Positions 47,032-56,904 are shown, counted from the stretch's first letter. The stretch is 64,000 nt of DNA from Nostoc sp. B(2019) (GCF_010091925.1 NZ_WVID01000012.1:186001-250000), one strand, 5' to 3'. Notes: generated from the sequence alone by a model not told the origin. Numbers and translations are program-made.

Positions 47032-48123
47032 ATGTCTGCTACGCCTCTTGTATCTCAGGTTGACTCACACAACCCAGAAAAATCAGAACTAATTCCTCTA
47101 CTAGGTGCTTCGGTTGTGGAGTTAAGCGCTTGGGTACAGCAGCAGGGACAACCTGCTTACAGAGGAAAGCAACTGCATGAATGGATATATCAGAAGGGGG
47201 CGCGATCGCTATCTGATATTTCTGTTTTTCCAAAACAATGGCGTGCAGAAGTTGCAGAAATTCCTATTGGGCGCTCAACCATACATCACCGTGCTGTTGC
47301 ACCCGATGGCACAATAAAATATCTTCTGCAACTCGTAGATGGTCAAATTATTGAAACTGTTGGCATTCCCACCTTTGGAGAAGGGGGAAAAGGCCCAAAA
47401 TCCCGGCTGACAGTTTGCGTCTCTACTCAGGTGGGTTGTCCAATGGCGTGTGATTTCTGCGCTACTGGTAAAGGAGGCTACAAGCGAAATCTGGCAGTAC
47501 ATGAAATTGTAGATCAGGTGTTGACTGTACAAGAAGATTTTCAGCAACGGGTTAGCAATGTGGTATTCATGGGACTGGGTGAACCGTTGTTAAATACTGA
47601 GAATGTACTAGCAGCCCTGAAATCTCTAAATCAAGATGTTGGTATAGGAGCGCGATCGCTTACTATCTCAACAGTTGGTATTCGCGATCGCATTCGTCAG
47701 TTTGCCCAACACCATTTGCAAGTCACTCTTGCTGTTAGTCTCCACGCACCTAACCAAGCGCTGCGAGAAAAACTCATCCCCAGCGCCCGCGCCTATCCTC
47801 TAGAAGATTTGCTGACTGAGTGCCGCGAATATGTGGAAATTACTGGACGCCGGGTAACTTTTGAATATATTCTCCTCGCTGGTGTCAACGATTTGCCAGA
47901 ACATGCATTACAACTGGCAAAATGTTTGAGAGGATTCCAAAGTCATGTGAATTTGATTCCCTACAACCCGATTCAGGAAGTAGATTACAAACGTCCTAAC
48001 CGCGATCGCATTCAAGCTTTTGTCAACATTCTTAAGCAACAACAAATTGCTGTTAGCGTTCGCTACTCTCGTGGTTTAGAAGCTGATGCTGCTTGTGGAC
48101 AACTGAGAGCCAGTAAGAATTAA
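47032..48123 (+). CDS. rlmN: 23S rRNA/tRNA adenine-C2 methyltransferase RlmN
   Basis: About 363 residues. Radical SAM enzyme that methylates A2503 of 23S rRNA and A37 of some tRNAs. The [4Fe-4S] motif is CPMACDFC (CX3CX2C) in a typical block with [25 protein letters not shown] is the SAM-binding GEP motif, and [11 protein letters not shown] carries the second catalytic cysteine. I prefer ATG at 47032 over the upstream TTG at 47023. Confidence 0.95.
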   Translation: MSATPLVSQVDSHNPEKSELIPLLGASVVELSAWVQQQGQPAYRGKQLHEWIYQKGARSLSDISVFPKQWRAEVAEIPIGRSTIHHRAVAPDGTIKYLLQLVDGQIIETVGIPTFGEGGKGPKSRLTVCVSTQVGCPMACDFCATGKGGYKRNLAVHEIVDQVLTVQEDFQQRVSNVVFMGLGEPLLNTENVLAALKSLNQDVGIGARSLTISTVGIRDRIRQFAQHHLQVTLAVSLHAPNQALREKLIPSARAYPLEDLLTECREYVEITGRRVTFEYILLAGVNDLPEHALQLAKCLRGFQSHVNLIPYNPIQEVDYKRPNRDRIQAFVNILKQQQIAVSVRYSRGLEADAACGQLRASKN

Positions 48124-48353
48124 ATCTCACTTATTGAGTAAGTTTAAGCACTCGTACAAGGGACTGGGCATTGGGTAAGAGCGCGGAAAAATTATGTCCG
48201 GGGATTTGAAACAGAATATCCGCGTGGAATGTTTTCCCAGTCCCCCTTAACCGAAAGGTATTAGGAGTTGTTGGAGCGCATAGTAAGGGTGTGTTAACCT
48301 ATATTCAATTTTTGAATATATAATTAAAACTATATAAATATCTAAAAAACGAT

Positions 48354-48701
48354 ATGTCAGTTCAAAACAAGGACGACACGTTAGATCTAACCTTGATTGA
48401 GGAAGCTATTCTTAACGCAATAATATTTCGTGAGCGTTATGGATTAGAAATTATGAGTGCGATCGCGCAAGCCAGTAACGGTGAACGAACCATCGGCTAT
48501 AGTTCGCTTTACCCCACATTACGAAAGCTGGAAAAGCGCGGATTTGTGACCTCTCGTTGGGGTGATGAAGCTCCAGAAGAAACAACTGGCGCACGCAGAC
48601 GCTACTACAAGATTACAGGTTCGGGCTTACAAGCCATAGAGAAAAAACAACAGTTTCTAGAAACCTTACAGCATTTGCAACCTGTATTAGGAGAATTTTA
48701 G
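48354..48701 (+). CDS. PadR family transcriptional regulator
   Basis: 115-residue PadR-type winged-helix repressor. Family marks are EEAILNAIIFRERYGLEIMSAI and YSSLYPTLRKLEKRGFVTSRWG, followed by the wing and the dimerisation helix RRRYYKITGSGLQAIEKK. Its stop directly abuts the ATG of the next gene (no gap), so the two are translationally coupled. It probably controls its own operon; the inducer is unknown. Confidence 0.9.
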   Translation: MSVQNKDDTLDLTLIEEAILNAIIFRERYGLEIMSAIAQASNGERTIGYSSLYPTLRKLEKRGFVTSRWGDEAPEETTGARRRYYKITGSGLQAIEKKQQFLETLQHLQPVLGEF

Positions 48702-49244
48702 ATGATACGACGAATCCATCAACGACGACGTACTGCTCGATTTTCGCAGATAGCACGTTTCATGCAGCGTCTTGTCAAAGCCATTGTTAGAGCCTTCACT
48801 TATCTAACGCTAGAATTTGCGGTGTACATTGCGATTGGAGGAGGAGCGATCGCCCTTATCTCTCTAGGAGTACCTAGCAATATAGCTCTTGGTGTAAGTC
48901 TGGTTCTAGTAATTTTCAGCCTTGTGGTGAATTTTCTTGCTCACAGGCAGCACCAAATTATCACAAGCCGACCTGCCAGAGCAAGTTCCTCTGTTCCAGT
49001 TGGAAGTGAGGTTAAGTTAGCTAATTGGATTGGTCAAACTCTCTCAACTAAAGCGCCTCAAGAGTGGGAAGAATATCAGGATTGGCTCCATGACATTTTG
49101 TTAGCTCGTCATCAATTGCTGGATAGCAGCTATCCTGTTTGGAAAATAGCGGTAATGACCTACTGGCGGTTAATTGGACTTTGTATCACTGTCAGTTTAC
49201 TGAAGCTCAGAAGGTTAGCAATCGCTGCAAGAAGGCAGCGCTAA
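48702..49244 (+). CDS. Membrane protein coupled to a PadR regulator
   Basis: 180-residue protein. A very basic N-terminus (RRIHQRRRTARF) precedes two predicted transmembrane helices (FAVYIAIGGGAIALISLGV and ALGVSLVLVIFSLVVNFLA). A soluble segment with WEEYQDWLHDILLARHQLLD follows, ending with a possible third hydrophobic stretch. No family recognised. Direct abutment to the PadR gene suggests that its level is controlled by that regulator, as in PadR-membrane-protein pairs seen elsewhere. Confidence 0.7.
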   Translation: MIRRIHQRRRTARFSQIARFMQRLVKAIVRAFTYLTLEFAVYIAIGGGAIALISLGVPSNIALGVSLVLVIFSLVVNFLAHRQHQIITSRPARASSSVPVGSEVKLANWIGQTLSTKAPQEWEEYQDWLHDILLARHQLLDSSYPVWKIAVMTYWRLIGLCITVSLLKLRRLAIAARRQR

Positions 49245-49313
49245 AATATTGATATCTAAAGAGTTGAGCGATCGCTCAAACTAACCTCTAACAATTAAGG
49301 AGAAAACTGCATT

Positions 49314-49787
49314 GTGAATGGCTCATTCATATCTAAGCCAGGGCTAGTATTCATCATTCTTACAACAGTTTTGCCAATTAATTCTCCTGCCTATGGACAA
49401 ATAATTGAGACGAATCCTCAAAGGCAAACCTCATTTCAAGAAAGAATCAGACAACAACAAGAGGAACGAGATCAGCAAATACAAGAGCAAGTTCAGAAAA
49501 CATGGCTACAGTTATATATTCAAGAACCACAACAACAGCAACAGCAACTAAGATTACAACAACAAGAATTTGGCCAACAACGCCAACAAATGAGGCAACA
49601 GCAACAATTTAGACAGCAACAGCAACAAATGAGGCAACAGCAGCAAGAATTTAGCCGACAGCAACAATTGAGATTACAACAGCAGGAAGTGAGACGGCAA
49701 CAAGAATTTAGACGACAGCAAGAATTTAGCCAACAGCAACAATTGAGACTACAGCAACAATTTAGACGACAGCAAGAAAATCTGTGA
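49314..49787 (+). CDS. Secreted glutamine-rich low-complexity protein
   Basis: 157 residues from a GTG start, with AAGGAG at the expected distance upstream. A signal peptide (GLVFIILTTVLPINSPAYGQ) is likely cleaved after AYG. The remainder from about residue 66 consists of short Gln/Arg repeats such as RQQQQ, RLQQQ and EFRRQQ. Such a sequence is probably disordered or coiled-coil-like. Nothing suggests an enzyme. It resembles a matrix or surface protein, but that is a guess. Confidence 0.65.
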   Translation: MNGSFISKPGLVFIILTTVLPINSPAYGQIIETNPQRQTSFQERIRQQQEERDQQIQEQVQKTWLQLYIQEPQQQQQQLRLQQQEFGQQRQQMRQQQQFRQQQQQMRQQQQEFSRQQQLRLQQQEVRRQQEFRRQQEFSQQQQLRLQQQFRRQQENL

Positions 49788-50661
49788 AGTATTCAGAGTT
49801 CCTGATGAGGAGCGATCTCTGTAAAACTTTATCTGGCTTGTTGACGGACTTATACGGCTCTACGACTATCTTCTCAATATCAAATTTCGTTATAAATGTT
49901 GTCGATGATACAGTAGACGTTAATAATTTCATTGATCTTTCTCCCCTCTGCCCAATTAGGTATGAGGGGATTTTATATTGCGATCGCTGTATCTCTTATA
50001 AAGAGTAACTTGAGCTAAATACTTGCCAATATATCGTCTATCTGTAGATAGATATTACTATTTGAAAAAGCAGCGTCAATTATCTATATAATTCAAATTT
50101 ATATATATATTCAGGAATATTTTAGGGATGCGCCGACATGATGATTTATACCCTCAAATACGATTGAGTGTTGATCCTACGCCTTTTTGAGATTTTTTAT
50201 TTGAATTCGCCAACAGTTTCTACAATACAGATTCACCCCAATTCCTGGAAAAAGTCTTGCTCTATGAGGCAAATAATTGTATTGTTAAAGATGGTTTTCT
50301 CAAAAGCGCTAACCAAACAAAATTTTATGGTTTTAGCCTTGCATCATATTATGTTGCTAAAAATGCTTAATTGAGAATAATCCAAACGTTAATAAAGTGG
50401 GGTTAATGCTTATTTTTTTTAGTTATAATAAACCAGAAGTATTGGGTAAGCTTATACTTTTGCTTTATCAATAACCCCAATCAAGTTTTATCTATAGTCA
50501 ATGATTGCTTAACAGAATCTTGAGGCAACAAGATAGCTTTTGGCTGAAGACCTAAAGCTAACTTATTGTCAGCAATTAAACTGTTTGTATATAAGGTAAG
50601 TAAACTTCAACTACTAACATCTGTATTAAAATATTACATATTTATTTAAGTGAGGAGGGTG
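49788..50661. other. AT-rich region with decayed coding fragments
   Basis: About 870 bp without a confident gene. An open frame at 49784-50008 (GTG start, 74 codons) overlaps the end of the Gln-rich gene but has no recognisable homology and may be chance. An interrupted frame lies at 50128-50370. The rest is AT-rich and probably includes the promoter of the glycosyltransferase cluster. Confidence 0.4.
50128..50370 (+). pseudogene. Small ORF interrupted by an in-frame stop
   Basis: An ATG at 50128 opens a frame of 20 codons (MRRHDDLYPQIRLSVDPTPF), then a TGA at 50188-50190. The same frame continues for 59 sense codons with normal-looking protein sequence (FANSFYNTDSPQFLEKV, LLYEANNCIVKDGFLKS) to a TAA at 50370. 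This suggests an 80-codon gene with one nonsense mutation. I do not recognise the product. Chance cannot be excluded. Confidence 0.35.
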
Positions 50662-51792
50662 ATGAATATTTATATTTACTTACCGCAATTTCCAGCATTT
50701 GGAGACAAAATCACCGATGGAATGACAAAGGCTATACACGGTTTGTCTTCAGGGCTTGCATCTCATGGGGTTCAAGTTACAATATTGTGCGAAGGTAAAG
50801 AAGACAGTTTTTTTAAGTCAAATACTGGTTACGCAATTAAGTGTTTTGCTCAAAAAAATAAGTCGCATAAATTTGAAATTCCATCCGGTTTAAAGCAGTA
50901 TATCTCTCAAGAAACAAAAGACTCTATTGTAATTATTAATGGAATATTTTATTTTAAAAGTTATCTATTATCACGTTTGTGTAAAAAAAATGCTATTCCA
51001 TATATAATTGCACCCCACGATCCTTATCATCCATCTATTTTTAGTAAAAATGCCCATCTTAAATGGTCTTATTGGTATCTCATAGAAAAACGTCTATTGC
51101 AGCAAGCAAATGCTATCCAAGTTTTAGATATTCGCCATGCTAAATGGTTGGAACGTTTAAATATTCATACCCCAGCTATAGAGACACCCAATGGCTTTTC
51201 ACCCGATGATGTACACTCTGAATCTTTGCTAAGTTGGACAGAGGTAGGAATTCCTAAACTTTTATTTTTGGGACGAATCGATTCCCATAATAAAGGTTTG
51301 GATATTTTAATCGATGCATTTAAGGAAGTACTAGAAACGATAGATGCTAGACTTTTTATTCAAGGCCCTGATTGGGGAGATAAAAATAAATTACAAAAGA
51401 GGGCTGCTCAACTTTCTATATTAGAAAAAGTTTCTTTTGTTGAGCCAAACTATAATCAATCTTCTTCATCAATAATTGCTGAATACGATATTTTCTGTCT
51501 AGCCTCACGTTTTGAAGGGTTTAGCTTAGCTGCTCTAGAAGCAATGCTAGCAGGTCGAGTATTGTTAGTTTCAGAAGTTGCCGGCATTGCACACTATGTT
51601 CAGGCAAGTGGTTGTGGAATTGTGGTCAAGCCAGATGTATCATCAGTCAAAGAAGGATTAGTAAAATTATTGAAGTCTCGTCCAAATTGGCAAGAAATGG
51701 GATTGCGCGGACGGCGTTATGCACTTGAGCATCTGCAATGGAATCAAATAGCACGTAATGCTTTAGAAGATTATAAAACACTTATTAAATAA
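50662..51792 (+). CDS. Family 4 glycosyltransferase
   Basis: About 376 residues. GT-B-type glycosyltransferase of the GT4 kind. The C-terminal domain has LLFLGRIDSHNKGLDILIDAF (donor-binding start) and the EX7E-type block SRFEGFSLAALEAMLAGR. The in-frame GTG at 50650 overlaps the sequence AGGAGGG, which is an ideal ribosome-binding site for the ATG at 50662, so I choose the latter. It probably transfers a nucleotide-activated sugar in exopolysaccharide or lipopolysaccharide assembly. The gene is more AT-rich than its neighbours. Confidence 0.88.
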   Translation: MNIYIYLPQFPAFGDKITDGMTKAIHGLSSGLASHGVQVTILCEGKEDSFFKSNTGYAIKCFAQKNKSHKFEIPSGLKQYISQETKDSIVIINGIFYFKSYLLSRLCKKNAIPYIIAPHDPYHPSIFSKNAHLKWSYWYLIEKRLLQQANAIQVLDIRHAKWLERLNIHTPAIETPNGFSPDDVHSESLLSWTEVGIPKLLFLGRIDSHNKGLDILIDAFKEVLETIDARLFIQGPDWGDKNKLQKRAAQLSILEKVSFVEPNYNQSSSSIIAEYDIFCLASRFEGFSLAALEAMLAGRVLLVSEVAGIAHYVQASGCGIVVKPDVSSVKEGLVKLLKSRPNWQEMGLRGRRYALEHLQWNQIARNALEDYKTLIK

Positions 51793-51832
51793 AATTTAAA
51801 TGTTCTAAGTTAGAAAAAATAAAAATCACCTA

Positions 51833-52552
51833 ATGAACAACTTTTTAATTGCCCTTTTAGTAGCTTTACTCCCATCTAAACTAAAAATATTAGTTTTAAA
51901 AATAATGGGTCATGAAATTGGTAAAAATGTTTATATTGGTCTGTCAATCTTAAACATTAAAAAAATTACTCTAAAAGATAATGTAAAAATCCAAAGCTTT
52001 AACTATTTTAAAAATCTCTCCCATCTAACTATGATGGAAAAATCTGCTATTTCTGGATGGGGGAATTGGTTTACTGCATCCAAACTAAACTATCAAGATA
52101 ATGAAGGCTTTGGATGTTTGACAATTGGTGAGTGTAGCAGTATAACAGGTAGACATTATTTTGATGTTCCAGGACAAATAATTATAGGTAAAGCTACTTT
52201 AATAGGTGGTTATAATTCAACCTTTTATACACATACCATCACCGCAGATATTGATGTTACTAACATTAATAAGCCAATTGTTATTGGTGATAGGTGTTAT
52301 ATCGGTAGTCATTGTATGTTCTTACCAGGTACAGCCATAGGCTCATTTACATTTGTTGGTGCTGGTTCTGTTGTTACAAAGAATTTTATGGATAAGAATT
52401 ATATTTTATTAGCAGGAAATCCAGCTATGGTTAAAAAAGTCTATCCTAAAGAATCCAAATTTTTTCTAGATTACTTTAATAAATATGGATTTAAGCTAGC
52501 TGATTATGCTTATGAAGATACAAAAAAAGCTGAGATTGAAACTAGAATATAA
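51833..52552 (+). CDS. Left-handed beta-helix (hexapeptide) acyltransferase
   Basis: 239-residue hexapeptide-repeat acyltransferase. Repeats with a small hydrophobic residue every sixth position run from about residue 30 to 200 (IGKNVYIGLSILNIKKITL, later IVIGDRCYIGSHCMFLPGTAIGSFTFVGAGSVVTK split over several coils). The His-containing HTI segment near residue 140 may be catalytic. It probably acetylates a sugar during polysaccharide synthesis. Forty bp after the preceding glycosyltransferase, same strand, similarly AT-rich. Confidence 0.82.
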   Translation: MNNFLIALLVALLPSKLKILVLKIMGHEIGKNVYIGLSILNIKKITLKDNVKIQSFNYFKNLSHLTMMEKSAISGWGNWFTASKLNYQDNEGFGCLTIGECSSITGRHYFDVPGQIIIGKATLIGGYNSTFYTHTITADIDVTNINKPIVIGDRCYIGSHCMFLPGTAIGSFTFVGAGSVVTKNFMDKNYILLAGNPAMVKKVYPKESKFFLDYFNKYGFKLADYAYEDTKKAEIETRI

Positions 52553-52726
52553 AAAAATCTGGAGTTTGATCGCCAGTTTACCTTAAGTCTACGATTTCAG
52601 CAGTAGATGATAATTCAAAATGTAAATAATCAAAAAATAGCTAACACAGGTGTGCTTGCAATCCTTAATGGACTGTAGAAAGCTATAGTTTTCAAGTTGT
52701 GCAATGTACTAGGATGAGAATGCAAA

Positions 52727-53596
52727 ATGAATGAGCCAGTAATACATTCTACGCCTACTGTATCAGTAATGATGCTTGCTTATAATGTGAAAAAATATAT
52801 TAATGATGCTATTGAGAGCGTACTAAATCAGACTTTTTCTGATTGGGAACTCATCATTATAGATGACGGTAGTACTGATGGAACTACCGAATTAATCGCT
52901 CAGTATGCAGCAAAAGATTCACGAATTAAAGTCTACTATCAAGAACATAGTGGTCGAGGTAAAGCACGTAATAAGTGCTTAGAATATTCTCGCGGTAAGT
53001 ATATTGCTGTATGCGATAGTGATGATATTTCTTATCCTGAACGTTTTGAGAAGCAAGTTAATTTTTTAGATAACAATTTAGATATTGGCGCTGTCGGTTC
53101 CCAATCATGCTCTTTTTGTGAAGAAGCAATTTTTGATCCAGCTAAAATTATCTTTTGGCCTACCAATTCAAATAAAGTGTACCAAGGCTTTAAACAAGGC
53201 AAAATGAAAATAGCGAATTGTGCTGCTATGATCAGGACATCTTTATTTAAAGAATACGGCGGTTATTGTGAAGAATTACATCGGGCGCAAGACTATGAAT
53301 TTTTCAGCAGAATAACTCAAAAAGGTATTGGTCTGACAAATTTACCAGAGGTGCTAGTTTTTTACAGACAATCCAACTTTATTCAGAATTTTCAGTACTT
53401 TAAAGAAAATGCAATATATACCGATTATGCTAATTATCGGTTATCTGGAGGTACTAAAAGTTTCAATGAATTTAACCGTAGAGTAATTAGTAAACTACGT
53501 CAAAACTATCTGATATTGAATTATTGGCGATTTTTGATAATTATGAAGGTTAAAAACCTTAAGCTTTACCGTAACCTTTATGCAAATATGAGTTAA
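52727..53596 (+). CDS. Family 2 glycosyltransferase
   Basis: 289-residue GT-A glycosyltransferase. N-terminal core: VSVMMLAYNVKKYINDAIES, LIIIDDGSTDGTTELI with the nucleotide-binding Asp, then GKYIAVCDSDDISYPERFEKQ with the DXD-like metal site. The acceptor-domain block RAQDYEFFSRI carries the ED-type catalytic base. It is the last gene of the AT-rich cluster, 174 bp after the acyltransferase, and convergent with anmK. Confidence 0.9.
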   Translation: MNEPVIHSTPTVSVMMLAYNVKKYINDAIESVLNQTFSDWELIIIDDGSTDGTTELIAQYAAKDSRIKVYYQEHSGRGKARNKCLEYSRGKYIAVCDSDDISYPERFEKQVNFLDNNLDIGAVGSQSCSFCEEAIFDPAKIIFWPTNSNKVYQGFKQGKMKIANCAAMIRTSLFKEYGGYCEELHRAQDYEFFSRITQKGIGLTNLPEVLVFYRQSNFIQNFQYFKENAIYTDYANYRLSGGTKSFNEFNRRVISKLRQNYLILNYWRFLIIMKVKNLKLYRNLYANMS

Positions 53597-53616
53597 AACT
53601 AGCTTGATACTCAATA

Positions 53617-54858
53617 TTAAGCTTGGTGAATTTCTCCTAGTAGTACTTCTTGAGATGCACCAGTGGCAGTAGGTAAGTTACCAGGAATGCCTAAATTTCG
53701 CCAGTAGGCTAAAACAGCGAAGGCGATCGCTTCTTTAAAATCTGCATTCAAACCAACTTCATCTGTAGTCAACACTGGTACTGATGGCAACAATAACTGT
53801 AATCTTTGTTTTAAATAAAGATTGCGACTACCACCACCACATAATAGTATCCGCTGTGGCATTTGTGGTACGGCAGTCCCCTCAACGGAGGGAACCTCCG
53901 CACGGGGCAGCCTCAAAAAAGTTTGGTAACTGTGAGCAATTGAAGCAGCTGTAAGTTCTGTAAGAGTTGCCAGCATGTCGGCGGGACTGAGTTGATATGC
54001 TTCAGCATCTTGTAAACATTGATGCAGGTAAGCCGCGCCGAATAACTCACGCCCAGTAGATTTGGGCGGCGGGAGATGAAAGTAATCTTGGCTGAGCCAT
54101 TGCTCTACCAATGGATAGCAAGGAGTGCCACTAGCTGCCCAATCGCCGTTTTCATCGTAAGTTTTAGCACCAGCGCTTAAATGCTCCACAGCCAAATCTA
54201 AAAGACTATTTCCTGGGCCGGTATCCCAGGCGCGAATTTTTTCGAGCCAGTCGCCATGTTGTCGAGGAGGAATATACGCAACATTACCAATACCGCCAAT
54301 GTTTTGAATACAACGCCCCTCCTCAAGATGGCTGAGCAAAAAGGCATCTATTCTCGGTACAAGAGGCGCACCGTGACCACCAATGGCGATATCAGCAGCA
54401 CGAAAATTACTTACAGTAGTAACACCCGTCAAATGAGCAATCAATTCACCACGCCCTAATTGCAAGCTGTAACCCAAAGGAGTGATGAGTAAAGAGTGAG
54501 TTTCTCCCCCTCTTCCTCCCGGTGGACGATGATAAACAGTTTGACCATGAGAACCGATTAGAGTAGCTGGCTGATGATCAATTTGGATATTTTGGGCGGC
54601 TTGAGCAAAGCTAAAGGCGATCGCATCATCTATTTGAGCTAATTCTGCCATTGAAATGGCTTCCCCAGCACAAACTGCTAAGATTTTGGCTCTAAGTTCG
54701 GCGGGGTAAGGATATGTAGCCCCAGCTACCAACTCAATTTTTAAATCAAAATCTGTACCGGAAATATCTACTAAAGCAGCGTCTATACCATCTACAGATG
54801 TGCCACTAATTAAACCGATAACGCGAGTTGGAACAGCAGCTTGTAGAGTTGGTTGCAT
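53617..54858 (-). CDS. anmK: Anhydro-N-acetylmuramic acid kinase
   Basis: 413-residue kinase that phosphorylates and opens 1,6-anhydro-MurNAc during peptidoglycan recycling. The N-terminal ATP-binding motif is [27 protein letters not shown] and [10 protein letters not shown] follow, and [14 protein letters not shown] lies in the C-terminal half. Between FLRLPRAEV and PQMPQRILL is an extra segment of about 15 residues, encoded by a nested palindrome (53871-53915) of the same family as the intergenic one at 5839. The reading frame is kept, so the enzyme may still work. Confidence 0.93.
   Translation of the reverse strand: MQPTLQAAVPTRVIGLISGTSVDGIDAALVDISGTDFDLKIELVAGATYPYPAELRAKILAVCAGEAISMAELAQIDDAIAFSFAQAAQNIQIDHQPATLIGSHGQTVYHRPPGGRGGETHSLLITPLGYSLQLGRGELIAHLTGVTTVSNFRAADIAIGGHGAPLVPRIDAFLLSHLEEGRCIQNIGGIGNVAYIPPRQHGDWLEKIRAWDTGPGNSLLDLAVEHLSAGAKTYDENGDWAASGTPCYPLVEQWLSQDYFHLPPPKSTGRELFGAAYLHQCLQDAEAYQLSPADMLATLTELTAASIAHSYQTFLRLPRAEVPSVEGTAVPQMPQRILLCGGGSRNLYLKQRLQLLLPSVPVLTTDEVGLNADFKEAIAFAVLAYWRNLGIPGNLPTATGASQEVLLGEIHQA
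53871..53915 (-). repeat. Palindromic repeat inserted in frame in anmK
   Basis: On the coding strand the insert reads GGCTGCCCC, then CGGAGGTTCCCTCCG, then GGGGACTGCC: a nested palindrome like those at 5839-5879 and 18546-18586. The estimated length of 45 bp keeps the frame; boundaries are approximate. Confidence 0.6.
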
Positions 54859-55126
54859 GGATATACATTCTGGTGTTGATTGTCAGGGATAGTTTAATTC
54901 ATGCCGCTAGCAATGTCAAAAAACAATCTGCCAACGGATTATAGTTATTAATAATTGTCCCTAACATCGGCTGGAAATAGCGAACAATTCATATAAATAA
55001 ACCTATGGTTAGCTAGAAAACCTTAGTAGATAAATTTTTTCTCTACTTGATTGATTTGGTTTAGTAGTTTAATTTAAATTATTTACTAATATTTTTAAAT
55101 TTTGAGTAATAAATCGGGTGTTAGTT

Positions 55127-55630
55127 ATGTTTCGTTTTCAAAAAAATGAGCGTGTAGAATTAACAAGTTCACATCTACAACATGAAAAAGGAAAACAAGG
55201 AAGCGTAACTCATATAGGTGACTCAATCTTCACTGGTGGAGATATATTATCTACGTTGGGTTGGACTCCCCTATATCATGTAAAGTTTTTTAATGGAGAA
55301 GAGGCTGAGTGTATTCCAGAAGGAAATTTAAAATCTGTGGAGGAAAAACTAAGCTGGAAAGAAAAGGTAATTGACAAGCTGTCAAAGATTGAGCAATTAC
55401 TTAATAATTGTCCAGATTTGACAGAAGTCATGAGAAAGGAAGCATACGGTTATTTCAAAGCTGCTCAAGAAAAAGCCGAATTCACTAACTTAAATAAAAA
55501 CTTAGTAGCTAACAATCTCCGTTCTGTATTTGTAATACTTAAAAATACCAAAATAGGGACAGAGATAAAATCTCTAATCAAAGAATTAGTCGCCCCGTTG
55601 GACGTTGATAAGAATTTCTTTGAATTATAG
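55127..55630 (+). CDS. Uncharacterised 167-residue protein
   Basis: Start chosen at ATG 55127; an in-frame GTG lies at 55118. The N-terminal part (FQKNERVELTSSHLQHEKGKQGSVTHIGDSI, then PLYHVKFFNGEEAECIPEGNL) looks like a small beta-barrel of the SH3/KOW sort, with a glycine in the turn. The C-terminal 90 residues are helical and charged. I recognise no family. AT-rich and isolated next to the broken kdpD, it may be acquired. Confidence 0.6.
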   Translation: MFRFQKNERVELTSSHLQHEKGKQGSVTHIGDSIFTGGDILSTLGWTPLYHVKFFNGEEAECIPEGNLKSVEEKLSWKEKVIDKLSKIEQLLNNCPDLTEVMRKEAYGYFKAAQEKAEFTNLNKNLVANNLRSVFVILKNTKIGTEIKSLIKELVAPLDVDKNFFEL

Positions 55631-55637
55631 TGTCAGT

Positions 55638-56904
55638 TTAGTCTTGCACTGTTGAGCGCCATTGCTTTGATGAGGATATTTTTTCGCTGGCGATGATGTG
55701 CAAATCTATATTTTTGAGCAAACGCACCAATTTTTGAGTTAAAGACCCTTTGAGCAACATTTGCCAGCGAGAACGCTGACTTTCTCCAATCACAATTTGG
55801 GTGATCCGATATTTCTCAGCTACTTCGGCGATCGCATTGGCTATATTATTGCTGGTAACACTAATAAAAGTACCTTCAAATTCTTGACATAGCTTCTCAC
55901 AAGTGTGAATGTGTAGGCTTTCCTCCTTAGTGAGGAAGCGCTCTGGATCAGCGACAAACAAAGTATAAAGTGGAGCATTCATGTAGTTAGCTAGCCTTGC
56001 ACCCCGGCGTAATAGTTGCACTGAGTTGGGATAGGTAGATACGCACACCAAAACCCGCTCGTGAATGTTACAGAATTGTCCGTTGGGTGTGGTGGCGATT
56101 GCGTCTTCTTCTACGTTGTCTGCTACTTCCCGTAAAGCCAACTCTCGTAAAGCAATCAGGTTCCGGCGTTGGAAAAAGTTATCCAAGGATTGTTGGATTT
56201 TTTGCGGTGCGTAAATCTTGCCTTCTAATAACCGTTCTTGCAACGTCTCAGGTGTGACATCAACTACTACCACTTCATCTGCTTCATCCAATATGCGGTC
56301 TGGAACTCGCTCACGTACTACTACGCCAGTAATTCTTGCTACTAAATCATTGAGACTTTCTAGATGCTGAATATTCATTGTAGAGTAGACATCAATGCCT
56401 GCTGCCAAAATTACTTCTACATCTTGGTAGCGTTTTTCTCGCAGGGAACCAGGGACATTGGTATGAGCGAGTTCATCGATTAAGACTAGTTGAGGCGTAG
56501 ACGCATTAGCGAAGCGGTAGCGACGTTCGCGTAAGCGTCTCCCCTTGGGAGAAGGAGCGTCAGCGGCTTGTCGCCAGACATCGCTCTATAATTGCATCTG
56601 TATCCATATCCATCAGCATCAACTCACCGCGAGGGAATTGCTTTCGGGGTACAATCTCTAGTCCTTCTGCCTTTTCTGCTGTCTCTTTGCGTCCGTGGGT
56701 TTCCAAAAGCCCAATCACGACATCAATTCCTTCCTGTTTGAGTGCGTGTCCTTCTTCCAGCATCCGAAAGGTTTTACCTACTCCAGGAGCCATACCGATA
56801 AATATTTTGTGTTTACCTCGCCGCGATCGCGCCGGATAAGGAGAATAACTTGCAGATGTTGAAGGTTTAGTGCTAGCCGAACTAGTATTAGTATGATTTA
56901 ACAT
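55638..56904 (-). pseudogene. kdpD: kdpD, frameshifted by an 82-bp repeat insertion
   Basis: The two halves encode the short cyanobacterial KdpD: the N-terminal piece (56560-56904) has Walker A GMAPGVGKTF and ends in AIIERCLATSR; the C-terminal piece continues PQLVLIDELAHTNVPGSLRE, then AAGIDVYSTMNIQHLES and a Usp-like domain. Between them 56499-56580 is a repeat sequence. Removing 82 bp leaves 1185 bp, exactly 395 codons, and joins the two frames. Cyanobacterial KdpD lacks a kinase domain and is thought to sense K+ with other partners. The frameshift should inactivate it unless rescued. Confidence 0.8.
56499..56580 (-). repeat. 82-bp repeat element inserted in kdpD
   Basis: GC-rich insert with short inverted segments (gacgctt/aagcgtc, and tacgcgaac-type words) and the Nostoc-type words gcgaagcggtagc and cttgggagaagg. 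It lies between codons for IIER and TPQLVL of kdpD. Boundaries are accurate to a few bases. Confidence 0.65.

Noticed and set aside
49784-50008. 74-codon frame starting at the end of the Gln-rich gene
   Set aside because: The GTG start overlaps the stop of the preceding gene, but composition is unremarkable and no motif is visible. Not called as a gene.
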